NCBI GenBank assembly: GCA_028276605.1
Contig: JAPYWC010000043.1
Location: 1-5,688 of the forward strand
Reading direction: 5' to 3'
Length of the DNA: 5,688 bases
Source: Desulfurococcales archaeon
Lineage (GTDB): Archaea; Thermoproteota; Thermoprotei_A; Sulfolobales; Ignisphaeraceae
The translations under genes were made by a program, and so were the position numbers. The notes under the pieces are model-generated. The model worked only from the letters and a program-made list of their open reading frames with translations, was not told the origin of the DNA and did no database searches. This document shows, one piece after another, positions 1 through 5,688 of this stretch. Position 1 is the stretch's first letter, and every line of letters begins with the position of its first letter.

Positions 1-1354
1 GAATAAACTTGTTTATAATTGAAAGTAGTGTAGATACACCCATAATCTTTACTAGTAATCTGGGTTTCTCCTTTAATGCATTATACTTCTGATCAAGATA
101 CTCCAGAAGCCCTTCCACATCAATAAGCTTTGTTATTGGTATGAACCTGACATCACCATTAACCCTCTGTACATAAACATATGTTGCAGCACCACATGCT
201 GGGTGTGTTGTGAATTCAACCTTCTTTGATGGATCAAGGAGTTCAAGGAACCTTGCTATCGGAACCTCTGCACCTACGGGGAACCAAGCATCCTTCGTTA
301 TCTCACCGTTCGTTTGATCCTCAATTTTCTCTATTACCTCTGGAATCGTTATTCTGTACTTAGCCCGATCCTGCTTACGCATCATTCCAACCAAGCTTAC
401 TGGCTGGAAGTTTACACCTCTAACAATATCCATGTTATGAGCTGCAACCTTAATTATATCACCAAGTTCATCATCGTTAACAGATCTTATAACTGTTGGC
501 ACAAAAACTACGCTAGTCATACCACCAGCTCTAAACGCCTCAAGCGTGTAGGGAGCTTCCCAATGATTCTTTGGATTTGTCTCCGGTGTCACACCGTCAA
601 AGCTCATGTAGACAGTGTTTACACCAGCTTGCCTCAAACTTCTTACGTACTCTACACCTTTCTGCGGCTCTTCAAGGTAGAGCTTTGCAAACTTTATTCC
701 ATGCGTATTCAGCTGTATGTGCCTTACGCCCATCTCCCTTAATGTCTTAACAATATCTACTAGATCCTCTCTCAGTGTTGGCTCGCCACCCGTTAACTGA
801 ACCGCTATGACTACCCCAGGCTGTTTCTTTACAGCCTCAACCATTTTCTTAATATCCTCTATTGTTGGCTCATACACATAGCCAGCTCTTTCAGCAAAGT
901 AGAAGCAGTACCAACAGCTAAGATCACACCTGTTAGTGACAACAATATTTAGGAGAGCTGTATGTGACTTGTGCAGGGGGCAGAGACCACAACTAAAGGG
1001 ACATGGCGCTGTAACAGCTGTGTATATGTGACCAGGTCCGCGACCTTCATAATCATATTTCTCAAACCTCCTATACATCTCTGCATCTGCGAAGTATATC
1101 TCCTCTATCTCTCCATGCTCTGGGCATACCCTCCTAATATATAACTTATTCTCCCTCTCAACTATTACTGCAGGAAGAGGCCTAAAGCACTTAGGGCATA
1201 GAGATGATGTATACCTTATTAGCCTCTCATTTTCGTAAACCTTTGGCAAAGGCCCTCCAAAAGGAACAAGCTTATTACCTATACGTATAACATTCTGATT
1301 CCTATCAACTGAGGATACGATGAGTGGTTTATCCAAATGATGCACCCTAAGCAC
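1..1354 (-). CDS. Tes/MJ0619-family radical SAM enzyme, probable tetraether lipid synthase (3' end cut by window edge)
   Basis: About 451 codons are visible, and the gene continues past the left edge. Numbered from the GTG at 1354, there is a zinc-ribbon-like SLCPKC (52-56) followed by CPEHGE (77-82), then CPFSCGLCPLHKSHT (118-132), then the radical SAM cluster motif CX3CX2C (C143, C147, C150, in TNRCDLSCWYCF), then QLTGGEP (186-192), which contacts SAM. This order of cysteine modules is typical of the MJ0619/Tes family, which couples two archaeol lipids into membrane-spanning tetraethers. The family was earlier annotated as a pterin methyltransferase, and crenarchaea often carry paralogues, so the substrate is less certain than the family. 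An in-frame TAA lies directly upstream of the GTG at 1354; a second GTG at 1345 is also possible. No Shine-Dalgarno is visible. A BRE/TATA promoter sits about 45 nt upstream. The gene is transcribed away from all the others. Confidence 0.8.
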   Translation of the reverse strand, partial: MLRVHHLDKPLIVSSVDRNQNVIRIGNKLVPFGGPLPKVYENERLIRYTSSLCPKCFRPLPAVIVERENKLYIRRVCPEHGEIEEIYFADAEMYRRFEKYDYEGRGPGHIYTAVTAPCPFSCGLCPLHKSHTALLNIVVTNRCDLSCWYCFYFAERAGYVYEPTIEDIKKMVEAVKKQPGVVIAVQLTGGEPTLREDLVDIVKTLREMGVRHIQLNTHGIKFAKLYLEEPQKGVEYVRSLRQAGVNTVYMSFDGVTPETNPKNHWEAPYTLEAFRAGGMTSVVFVPTVIRSVNDDELGDIIKVAAHNMDIVRGVNFQPVSLVGMMRKQDRAKYRITIPEVIEKIEDQTNGEITKDAWFPVGAEVPIARFLELLDPSKKVEFTTHPACGAATYVYVQRVNGDVRFIPITKLIDVEGLLEYLDQKYNALKEKPRLLVKIMGVSTLLSIINKFI

Positions 1355-1396
1355 TTAAGTATTATGGTCTATTGCTTTAAATTTTCTAAAAATGCT

Positions 1397-1414
1397 GTTA
1401 TATAACGTTTTCGC
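1397..1414 (-). promoter_or_regulatory. BRE/TATA promoter of the radical SAM gene
   Basis: Read on the minus strand, a purine-rich BRE (GCGAAAAC, 1414-1407) directly precedes a TATA element (GTTATATAAC, 1406-1397). Transcription would be expected about 25 nt further on, near 1376, leaving a leader of roughly 20 nt before the GTG at 1354. The TATA core is a perfect 10-bp palindrome, so TBP could bind in either orientation. The BRE favours the minus strand. The start site is inferred from spacing only. Confidence 0.6.
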
Positions 1415-1450
1415 ACATAAATATTGCTCTCAATTCATTAATTGGTGTCA

Positions 1451-1460
1451 CTTCTTAAAG
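1451..1460 (+). promoter_or_regulatory. weak TATA-like element upstream of the TGT-like gene
   Basis: The sequence CTTCTTAAAG contains a TATA-like CTTAAAG. Transcription would start near 1483, about 30 nt before the GTG at 1515. A second AT-rich candidate (ACATAAATATT, about 1415-1425) would give a leader of about 65 nt. Neither has a convincing BRE, so the promoter of the plus-strand cluster is uncertain. Confidence 0.3.
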
Positions 1461-1467
1461 ATGCGTC

Positions 1468-1486
1468 AATAGCTTTTCAAGCTATT
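1468..1486. repeat. perfect 8-bp inverted repeat with 3-nt spacer (operator or leader hairpin)
   Basis: AATAGCTT (1468-1475), spacer TTC, AAGCTATT (1479-1486) is an exact inverted repeat. It lies where transcription of the plus-strand cluster would be expected to begin, just before the Shine-Dalgarno-like AGGTGAT at 1491-1497. It could be a dimeric repressor site covering the start point, or an RNA hairpin in the leader. The short AT-rich stem makes a stable hairpin at high temperature less likely, so an operator seems more plausible. This is inference. Confidence 0.5.
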
Positions 1487-1490
1487 ATTC

Positions 1491-1519
1491 AGGTGATGTT
1501 TTCTGCCTCCAGAGGTGAT
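1491..1519 (+). promoter_or_regulatory. two consecutive Shine-Dalgarno-like sites before the TGT-like gene
   Basis: AGGTGAT (1491-1497) and GAGGTGAT (1512-1519) both match the archaeal anti-Shine-Dalgarno almost perfectly. Neither is well placed for the obvious starts. The first is 17 nt from GTG 1515, the second overlaps that GTG, and the second is 16 nt from ATG 1536. The first is 5 nt from an in-frame CTG at 1503. These sites leave the true start open. Confidence 0.4.
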
Positions 1520-2474
1520 TTTTGGAGTTCCTGACATGATGATAAGGATTTGGGAGCTTATGCCAGACATTAAGATTATGATTAACAGTATTAGGTGGAA
1601 ATGGGGTAGACCTGAGGTTAAGGCTATATGGGTTGATTCAGGTGGTTACCAAATAATGACTAAAGGTGTTAGAATTAACTTAGATGATGTGATTAGGAGG
1701 TATAATGCAATTGATGGGAATTTCTTCCTCTCCCTCGATATTCCACCTAGAACCGTCTGTGAAACCTCAAAAGATCTTGTAGTAGCAAATATAAGGAATT
1801 TTGAGTACCTCTACACAAAACTTGACAAGATTATTGTTCCTGTTGTTCACTGCTATGAACCTTCTCTCCTACTTGACGCAATAGATGTGTACAGAAGCTA
1901 TGGTGTTAGAGTAATAGCTTATGGAGGTGCTGTCCCTCCGTCACTTGCAAAAGGAGGTAAGGGTAGCAGAACCACACCTCTCATAGCATTGAGTATATTG
2001 ACGAAGACTTTCAACGGCCACGTACACGTACTTGGACTCGGAGGAACGTCTGTACTTTATAAAGCACTCCACTACCTCAACGTAACATCAATGGACTCTT
2101 CATCGTGGAGAACTAAGGCTGCATATGGAAAGGTTATTATTCCTGGCAGAGGAGAGAGGTATGTTGGTGGAAGAGAAGCTAAGTTTGGTAGGAAAGATTT
2201 GAGCCCTGAAGATCTAAAACTGCTTATCGATGCACTTGAACAAACTCGTTTTCCATTCCTAGATAAATTGGATGAAATGCTGAAGAGCTTTAGAGGAAGA
2301 GCTCTAATTAATGCTTGGATAACGAAGCACTTCCCTGATGTACTTGAAGAAAGGAATGGTTATCGATGGCTTGTCGACCTAGCGAAAGAGTTAAGCCTCC
2401 TAAGCTTAGACGAACTAATTGAGTTACTTAGCAAGCGTATAGCAATGATGAAACACAATCACTCTGCAAGGTGA
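1515..2474 (+). CDS. tRNA-guanine transglycosylase (TGT)-like protein without the zinc site
   Basis: This 319-aa protein resembles the TGT TIM-barrel superfamily, which swaps a base in RNA (queuosine, archaeosine) or DNA (DpdA-type deazapurine insertion). DSGGYQ at 41-46 matches the TGT DSGGFQ motif, whose Asp is an active-site acid/base. SLDIPP (73-78), VPVVHCYEP (108-116), AYGG (135-138) and HVLGLGG (171-177) follow the barrel strands. SMDSSSW (192-198) sits where TGTs carry the nucleophilic Asp, so D194 is the candidate. The CXCX2C...H zinc motif that normally follows is absent: there are no cysteines after residue 113. DSGGYQ also lies much nearer the N-terminus than in canonical TGTs, so this is a short divergent form, nearer DpdA-like proteins in layout than TgtA. 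The start is uncertain: GTG 1515 is used here, with ATG 1536 as the alternative. It is the first gene of a four-gene cluster. Confidence 0.75.
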   Translation: MIFGVPDMMIRIWELMPDIKIMINSIRWKWGRPEVKAIWVDSGGYQIMTKGVRINLDDVIRRYNAIDGNFFLSLDIPPRTVCETSKDLVVANIRNFEYLYTKLDKIIVPVVHCYEPSLLLDAIDVYRSYGVRVIAYGGAVPPSLAKGGKGSRTTPLIALSILTKTFNGHVHVLGLGGTSVLYKALHYLNVTSMDSSSWRTKAAYGKVIIPGRGERYVGGREAKFGRKDLSPEDLKLLIDALEQTRFPFLDKLDEMLKSFRGRALINAWITKHFPDVLEERNGYRWLVDLAKELSLLSLDELIELLSKRIAMMKHNHSAR

Positions 2475-2502
2475 TAAGCTGCAAGATTGTGCTTAGCTAG
2501 TG

Positions 2503-2536
2503 CTTTTAAACCGTGAAAACAGTAAGCTCTATAAGG
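2503..2536 (+). promoter_or_regulatory. possible internal promoter before the Ser/Arg-rich gene
   Basis: CTTTTAAA (2503-2510) is TATA-like and would place a start near 2533, giving an almost leaderless message at ATG 2539. A second TATA-like stretch, CTATAAGG (2529-2536), could serve ATG 2566. If either is real, the GTG at 2500 is not the start. No strong BRE is seen. The gene could instead be read through from the upstream gene. Confidence 0.35.
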
Positions 2537-2538
2537 TA

Positions 2539-3489
2539 ATGATTGTAAGGCCTTTGGCGCCTAGTATGGCTAGAAGTAGGAGGAGCTCTAGTAGTTCAAG
2601 GACACGCCGCAGATCTACTACAAATCTAAAGGAAACCAATCAAAGTACAGTTGCACCTAGTAAAGTTGAGCAACAGCCTCAGATAGTTTCCTCAATATCT
2701 ACTTCTATAGGGCCTGCAACCCAGGTAAGCTCATCAAGCTCTAGAAGCAGTAGAAGCAGGAGGCGAAGTGTCGATACGGAGAGCTGGGTTGAGAGACACA
2801 TCGATGAACTCGTGTCGCAAACAGGTCTGGAATCATTAAACCTAAGTAGAGACGAGTACATAGCAGTATTTACCAAGATTGTTGATATGCTCAGAGGCGA
2901 GGCCGCAACAATAGATTTGGACACTATTGTGCGAAGATTCAAAAGAAATGCTGATAGAGTTCTTTCTGTAGTGGCGTCAGCTGTTTTGGAGCTTAGAGAT
3001 TCCTTAACAGAGGAACAGCTTGAGTTTGCGATTAACAATATTGGTGAGGCTGTGCTAACCTATGCATCAAGACTTTATGCTGAAGCAAAAAGACTGAATA
3101 GGGAAGACCTAATTGAGAGATTGAGAGGTTTGTGGAGGCAACAATGGATTCTAAGGAAATACCCTGTTCTGCCCGTAACATGCCCTAGATGTAGGTTTGA
3201 CTCGCTCATGCCTGACCTAACATGCCTTGTTTGCGGTGCTACAGTATCAGAATCTGAGTTGAAGAGCTTCTTAGGGTTTGAAAAGCTGCTTGAAGAATTT
3301 GCTTTAAACAGCCCAGTGGAGGATGTTGAGAAAGCTCTAAGATATGGCTATGTCTATGTCAGTAGTTTAGGCATAAAGGCGCCTGACAATAATAAGGATG
3401 TTCTTGATATAGAGGTTGTGTTAACAAGTAAAGAGAAGGACGTACTTCAGGAGGCTTTAAAGCGTAGAGGGGCTAAAATTGGTTATTGA
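2539..3489 (+). CDS. zinc-ribbon protein with a Ser/Arg-rich N-terminal tail, function unknown
   Basis: I do not recognise a characterised family. From ATG 2539 the protein has 316 residues. Residues 10-26 and 64-77 are two related Ser/Arg blocks, each with five serines then SR/RRRS runs, joined by a Gln/Thr/Ser/Pro-rich linker. The rest looks folded and helical, starting near residue 80 (ESWVERHIDELV), and includes a charged, leucine-rich stretch at about 95-200. A zinc ribbon follows, C215-X2-C218-X10-C229-X2-C232 (CPRC...CLVC), then a C-terminal helical region. The basic tail suggests contact with nucleic acid or ribosomes, and the RRxS-like sites could be phosphorylated; both are inference. 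Start choice is uncertain: GTG 2500 and ATG 2566 are in frame, and no Shine-Dalgarno decides it. The 3' end overlaps the next gene by 11 nt, so the two are probably translationally coupled. Confidence 0.75.
   Translation: MIVRPLAPSMARSRRSSSSSRTRRRSTTNLKETNQSTVAPSKVEQQPQIVSSISTSIGPATQVSSSSSRSSRSRRRSVDTESWVERHIDELVSQTGLESLNLSRDEYIAVFTKIVDMLRGEAATIDLDTIVRRFKRNADRVLSVVASAVLELRDSLTEEQLEFAINNIGEAVLTYASRLYAEAKRLNREDLIERLRGLWRQQWILRKYPVLPVTCPRCRFDSLMPDLTCLVCGATVSESELKSFLGFEKLLEEFALNSPVEDVEKALRYGYVYVSSLGIKAPDNNKDVLDIEVVLTSKEKDVLQEALKRRGAKIGY
3466..3472 (+). promoter_or_regulatory. ribosome binding site deciding the TTG start at 3479
   Basis: AGAGGGG lies inside the 3' end of the Ser/Arg-rich gene, 6-8 nt before TTG 3479. 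This supports the overlapping TTG as a genuine start, because there is no ATG or GTG nearby in that frame. Confidence 0.5.
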
Positions 3490-3835
3490 AGTCAATAGCG
3501 AGAACGAGCTAAATGAGCTGACCTCTAGGAAACACCTTGTTTTAGTAGCTATGATTAGAGGTGTAGACGAGGATAAGAAAAGATACGTCACAAGGCTTCT
3601 AAGCATTATTGAAGAGGAGTCGGAACCAACAATCTACACAGCGATATATACCCAGCATAGTAAGGCATTAGGAAAGCCTTTTATTGAAATAAGCTTATAC
3701 CTCAACGGTTCTCAGGTTTTTAGCCAGGAGGGCGTGTTTGAGGATTTAGAGAGCGACTTGGAAGCTTTAAAGAATGGTATTAGAGAAACTCTTAGAAGCA
3801 AAGCTATGAGAATTAGGTTTGTAAAGAAAGGCTGA
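3479..3835 (+). CDS. small cysteine-free protein, possible thioredoxin-like fold
   Basis: This 118-aa protein has no family I can name. The predicted order is strand (HLVLVAMIRG, 19-28), helix (about 31-47), strand (TIYTAIYT, 51-58), then P67 leading into FIEISLYLNG (68-77), a strand SQVFSQEG, and a final amphipathic helix (about 88-107). Two edge strands after a proline, the second following an NG turn, and a closing helix resemble the C-terminal half of thioredoxin, where a cis-Pro precedes that strand pair. There is no CXXC and no cysteine at all, so it would not be a redox enzyme; a scaffold or adaptor role is more likely. The fold assignment is inference. It starts at a TTG inside the upstream gene, and the next gene begins 6 nt after its stop, so it sits in the middle of a coupled operon. 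Confidence 0.7.
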   Translation: MVIEVNSENELNELTSRKHLVLVAMIRGVDEDKKRYVTRLLSIIEEESEPTIYTAIYTQHSKALGKPFIEISLYLNGSQVFSQEGVFEDLESDLEALKNGIRETLRSKAMRIRFVKKG

Positions 3836-3841
3836 AGTACA

Positions 3842-4747
3842 GTGATTATAGAAGGAGAGACTAAACCGCTGTGTAGTTCATGTAGAAGAAGGGAGGCTGT
3901 ATACAGAAGACTGACATCTGGCGAGAAGTTGTGTAGGCTATGCTTATTTAGCGCTACTGCAAAGCAGGTTAGGAAAGCTGTTCACTACTATAAGATGGTG
4001 AAACGTGGTGACAGCATTATCTTTATTCTGAGACCTGACAAACCCTATCTCTCTCTTCAAGCTTTTCTAATCTTTCATACAGCTGTTAGAGATATGGAGC
4101 TTAAGTATAGCATTCTATGCCTTAAAGATGTTACTAACTGTGAATTGGTTGAACATACTGTGAAATCGCATGTTAAGAAAAGCGATATTGAAATAGTGAG
4201 CATTCCTTGCCAATTAGATTGCATAAAGACACAGACCTTTATCCACATGATTAAGTATTGCGAGGCTTTAGCAATAAGAGTGGCTATGCAACGCAACATG
4301 AACGCTGTTATAACACCGCTTTTTCGAGACGAGCTATCTATGATCATGTTAGCAGGTCTACTAGTAGTTTCAAAGACTGCCTATAGCGAAGGAATGCCTC
4401 TAAAGCTTGTTGAAGGAATTAAGGTTGCTAGACCATTCTACTATGTCTACTCGGTAGATATACTATACCTTGCTCTAACCTCACCAGAGCTATGCGAAAA
4501 AGAGATTGTTTGCGAGCCTCGTCTAAACCTTTACATAGTTAATGAGCGCTTTGATGAAAGATTAAAATCAATATTCATAAGGTCACCAGAACTTATGTAT
4601 TCAAGTGTAAAAGGTTCTCAGCTTCTACAGAGCTACATCCTTGCAGGGTCAAAACGTTGCAGAATATGTGGTGCTTACACTGATAAAGATGTCTGCGAAT
4701 ACTGCGAAGCTATTTTGCCGTGCTTAAGCCAAGCTGAATTATCATAA
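3842..4747 (+). CDS. degenerate Ncs6/TtuA-like protein lacking the PP-loop (probable pseudoenzyme)
   Basis: The 301-aa protein follows the layout of the Ncs6/TtuA tRNA 2-thiolation enzymes. An N-terminal zinc knuckle (C11, C14, C31, C34, with SGEKLC before the second pair) is followed by a helix and KRGDSIIFIL (54-63), matching the family's GD-plus-strand lead-in. The ATP-binding SGGKDS is missing; LRPDKPYLS stands there instead. Around 160-175 the usual ATGHN-DDEAQ element is replaced by VITPLFRDELSM. The C-terminal CXXC pair is kept (C273, C276, C285, C288). ATP-dependent adenylation of tRNA is therefore unlikely. A comparison is eukaryotic Ncs2/Ctu2, the inactive partner of Ncs6. Start GTG 3842 lies 6 nt after the previous stop, with no strong Shine-Dalgarno. 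Homology rests on motif reading and the gene may be more distant than it looks; the coding call is firm. Confidence 0.7.
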   Translation: MIIEGETKPLCSSCRRREAVYRRLTSGEKLCRLCLFSATAKQVRKAVHYYKMVKRGDSIIFILRPDKPYLSLQAFLIFHTAVRDMELKYSILCLKDVTNCELVEHTVKSHVKKSDIEIVSIPCQLDCIKTQTFIHMIKYCEALAIRVAMQRNMNAVITPLFRDELSMIMLAGLLVVSKTAYSEGMPLKLVEGIKVARPFYYVYSVDILYLALTSPELCEKEIVCEPRLNLYIVNERFDERLKSIFIRSPELMYSSVKGSQLLQSYILAGSKRCRICGAYTDKDVCEYCEAILPCLSQAELS

Positions 4748-4759
4748 AAGCTTATATAG
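4744..4759 (+). promoter_or_regulatory. BRE/TATA promoter of the thermosome gene
   Basis: TTATATAG (4752-4759) is a strong archaeal TATA box with purine-rich ATAAAAG (4744-4750) in the BRE position. It overlaps the stop codon of the preceding gene. A start is expected near 4780, giving a leader of about 20 nt. The chaperonin is therefore a separate transcription unit, as expected for a gene with high and heat-responsive expression. Confidence 0.7.
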
Positions 4760-4771
4760 AACCTCTCAAAA

Positions 4772-4779
4772 ATAGCTAT
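4772..4779. repeat. 8-bp palindrome ATAGCTAT at the expected thermosome transcription start
   Basis: ATAGCTAT is self-complementary and lies 20-27 nt downstream of the TATA box, at the expected start point. It shares the half-site AATAGCT with the inverted repeat at 1468-1486. It may be a small operator, or chance in AT-rich DNA. Confidence 0.25.
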
Positions 4780-4787
4780 ATCGGATT

Positions 4788-4792
4788 GGTGA
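4788..4792 (+). promoter_or_regulatory. ribosome binding site of the thermosome gene
   Basis: GGTGA sits 7 nt before the ATG at 4800, the standard spacing. This supports that ATG as the start. Confidence 0.65.
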
Positions 4793-4799
4793 AGAGCTT

Positions 4800-5688
4800 A
4801 TGGCACTCTACGGTGTACCTGTACTCATACTGAAGGAAGGGACGACAAGAACCCATGGTAGAGAAGCTCTGAGAGCTAACATCATGGCAGCCAGAGTGCT
4901 TGCAGAGATTCTAAAGACAAGCCTTGGACCCAGAGGACTTGATAAAATGCTTGTTGACAGTTTTGGAGACATAACCGTAACTAATGATGGTGCAACAATA
5001 GTTAAGGAGATGGAGGTTCAGCACCCAGCTGCAAAACTTCTAGTAGAGGCTGCAAAGGCCGTAGATGCTGAGGTTGGTGATGGAACAACAAGCGTTGTTG
5101 TCCTTGCAGGGGCTTTACTAGATAAAGCTGAGCAACTACTAGATCAGGGTATACATCCAACAACAATAATTGAGGGCTATAAGAAAGCTTTAGCAAAGGC
5201 TCTAGAGATTCTTGACGAGATTGGAATAAAGGTCTACGTAGGGGATTTGGAGAAGCCTGAGGAGAGGGAGAAGACCAAAGCTGAACTAAAGAAGGCCCTC
5301 TACACAACATTAGCAAGCAAGTACATAGCCACGCCAGATGTTCTAGACAAGCTCATAGATATGGTTATAGAAGCAGCATTCAGAGTTGCTGAAAAAAGAC
5401 CTGATGGAACATACGATGTAAAGTTAGATATGGTGAAGATAGAGAAGAAGAGAGGTGGCAGCCTACTAGACAGCATGCTTGTGTACGGTATTGTTCTTGA
5501 TAAGGAGGTTGTTCACCCAGCAATGCCTAGAAGGGTTGAGAATGCGAGAATAGCATTACTCGATGCTCCACTAGAAATAGAGAAACCTGATATAACAGCT
5601 AAGATTAACATCACATCACCAGAGCAAATAAGGAGCTTCCTAGAGGAGGAGGCTAAGATACTTAGGGATATGGTTGAGAAGATAGCGT
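4800..5688 (+). CDS. thermosome (group II chaperonin) subunit, alpha-like; 3' end cut by window edge
   Basis: Some 296 residues of a roughly 550-residue subunit are present. Thermosomes form double-ring ATP-driven cages that refold proteins in the cytoplasm and have a built-in lid. The N-terminus reads [23 protein letters not shown], then [10 protein letters not shown] (42-51), [14 protein letters not shown] (54-67) and [10 protein letters not shown] (91-100). In the last, D94 belongs to the conserved GDGTT nucleotide-binding motif. The equatorial part runs to about residue 145, followed by the intermediate domain and the start of the apical domain ([29 protein letters not shown]). The LKEG-RT-GR-AL start and the IVKEM and GDGTTS wording are closer to the crenarchaeal alpha subunit than to beta, where ADGT is usual. 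Crenarchaea have two or three paralogues, so the subunit letter is less certain than the family. The gene has its own promoter and Shine-Dalgarno. Confidence 0.96.
   Translation, partial: MALYGVPVLILKEGTTRTHGREALRANIMAARVLAEILKTSLGPRGLDKMLVDSFGDITVTNDGATIVKEMEVQHPAAKLLVEAAKAVDAEVGDGTTSVVVLAGALLDKAEQLLDQGIHPTTIIEGYKKALAKALEILDEIGIKVYVGDLEKPEEREKTKAELKKALYTTLASKYIATPDVLDKLIDMVIEAAFRVAEKRPDGTYDVKLDMVKIEKKRGGSLLDSMLVYGIVLDKEVVHPAMPRRVENARIALLDAPLEIEKPDITAKINITSPEQIRSFLEEEAKILRDMVEKIA

Noticed and set aside
314..742. Plus-strand open frame of 142 codons
   Set aside because: It lies wholly opposite the radical SAM gene, whose motifs are clear on the minus strand; its translation has no recognisable domain.
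2475..2495. Possible terminator hairpin between the TGT-like and Ser/Arg-rich genes (TAAGC...GCTTA)
   Set aside because: The stem is only 5 bp with an 11-nt loop and no following U-run; too weak to call.
2679..3038. Minus-strand open frame of 119 codons
   Set aside because: It is a shadow of the Ser/Arg-rich gene; the leucine and serine runs are the complement of the Ser/Arg codons.
3479..3835. Ubiquitin-like sulfur carrier (TtuB/SAMP type) partner for the neighbouring Ncs6-like protein
   Set aside because: The C-terminus is KKG, not the required diglycine, and the strand order does not suggest a beta-grasp fold.
4075..4347. Minus-strand open frame of 90 codons
   Set aside because: It lies opposite the Ncs6-like gene and has no ribosome binding site or domain.
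5002..5316. Minus-strand open frame of 104 codons
   Set aside because: It is antisense to the thermosome gene, with a Pro/Leu/Gln-rich translation typical of a shadow frame.

Overview
The window looks like chromosomal DNA of a hyperthermophilic crenarchaeon (Thermoproteota). The grounds are a group II chaperonin (thermosome) gene, a Tes/MJ0619-type radical SAM gene, archaeal BRE/TATA promoters, Shine-Dalgarno sequences of the GGTGA type, GTG and TTG starts, and heavy use of AGG/AGA (Arg) and ATA (Ile). It is AT-rich, tightly packed, and shows no mobile element, CRISPR array or RNA gene. The genus cannot be fixed from the sequence.

Layout. Positions 1-1354 (minus strand) hold most of a radical SAM enzyme whose cysteine pattern matches the tetraether lipid synthase family; its 3' end lies beyond the left edge. 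A 160-bp divergent intergenic region follows. It holds a strong minus-strand promoter with a palindromic TATA box, and a perfect 8-bp inverted repeat before the first plus-strand gene. Positions 1515-4747 carry four co-directional, closely spaced genes: a tRNA-guanine-transglycosylase-like protein with no zinc site; a zinc-ribbon protein with a Ser/Arg-rich N-terminus; a 118-aa cysteine-free protein with a probable thioredoxin-like fold; and an Ncs6/TtuA-like protein that keeps both cysteine knuckles but has lost the PP-loop. From 4800 to the right edge is the N-terminal half of a thermosome subunit, alpha-like, with its own promoter and Shine-Dalgarno.

How the genes may work together. The last three genes of the cluster are coupled (11-nt overlap, then a 6-nt gap), and the first lies only 25-64 nt upstream of the second. 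Two of the four resemble nucleoside-modification enzymes, and two lack the residues or metal site that define the active family. This suggests a crenarchaeal complex related to tRNA or nucleic-acid modification. That function is inference. The radical SAM and thermosome genes are separate transcription units, so their adjacency need not be functional.
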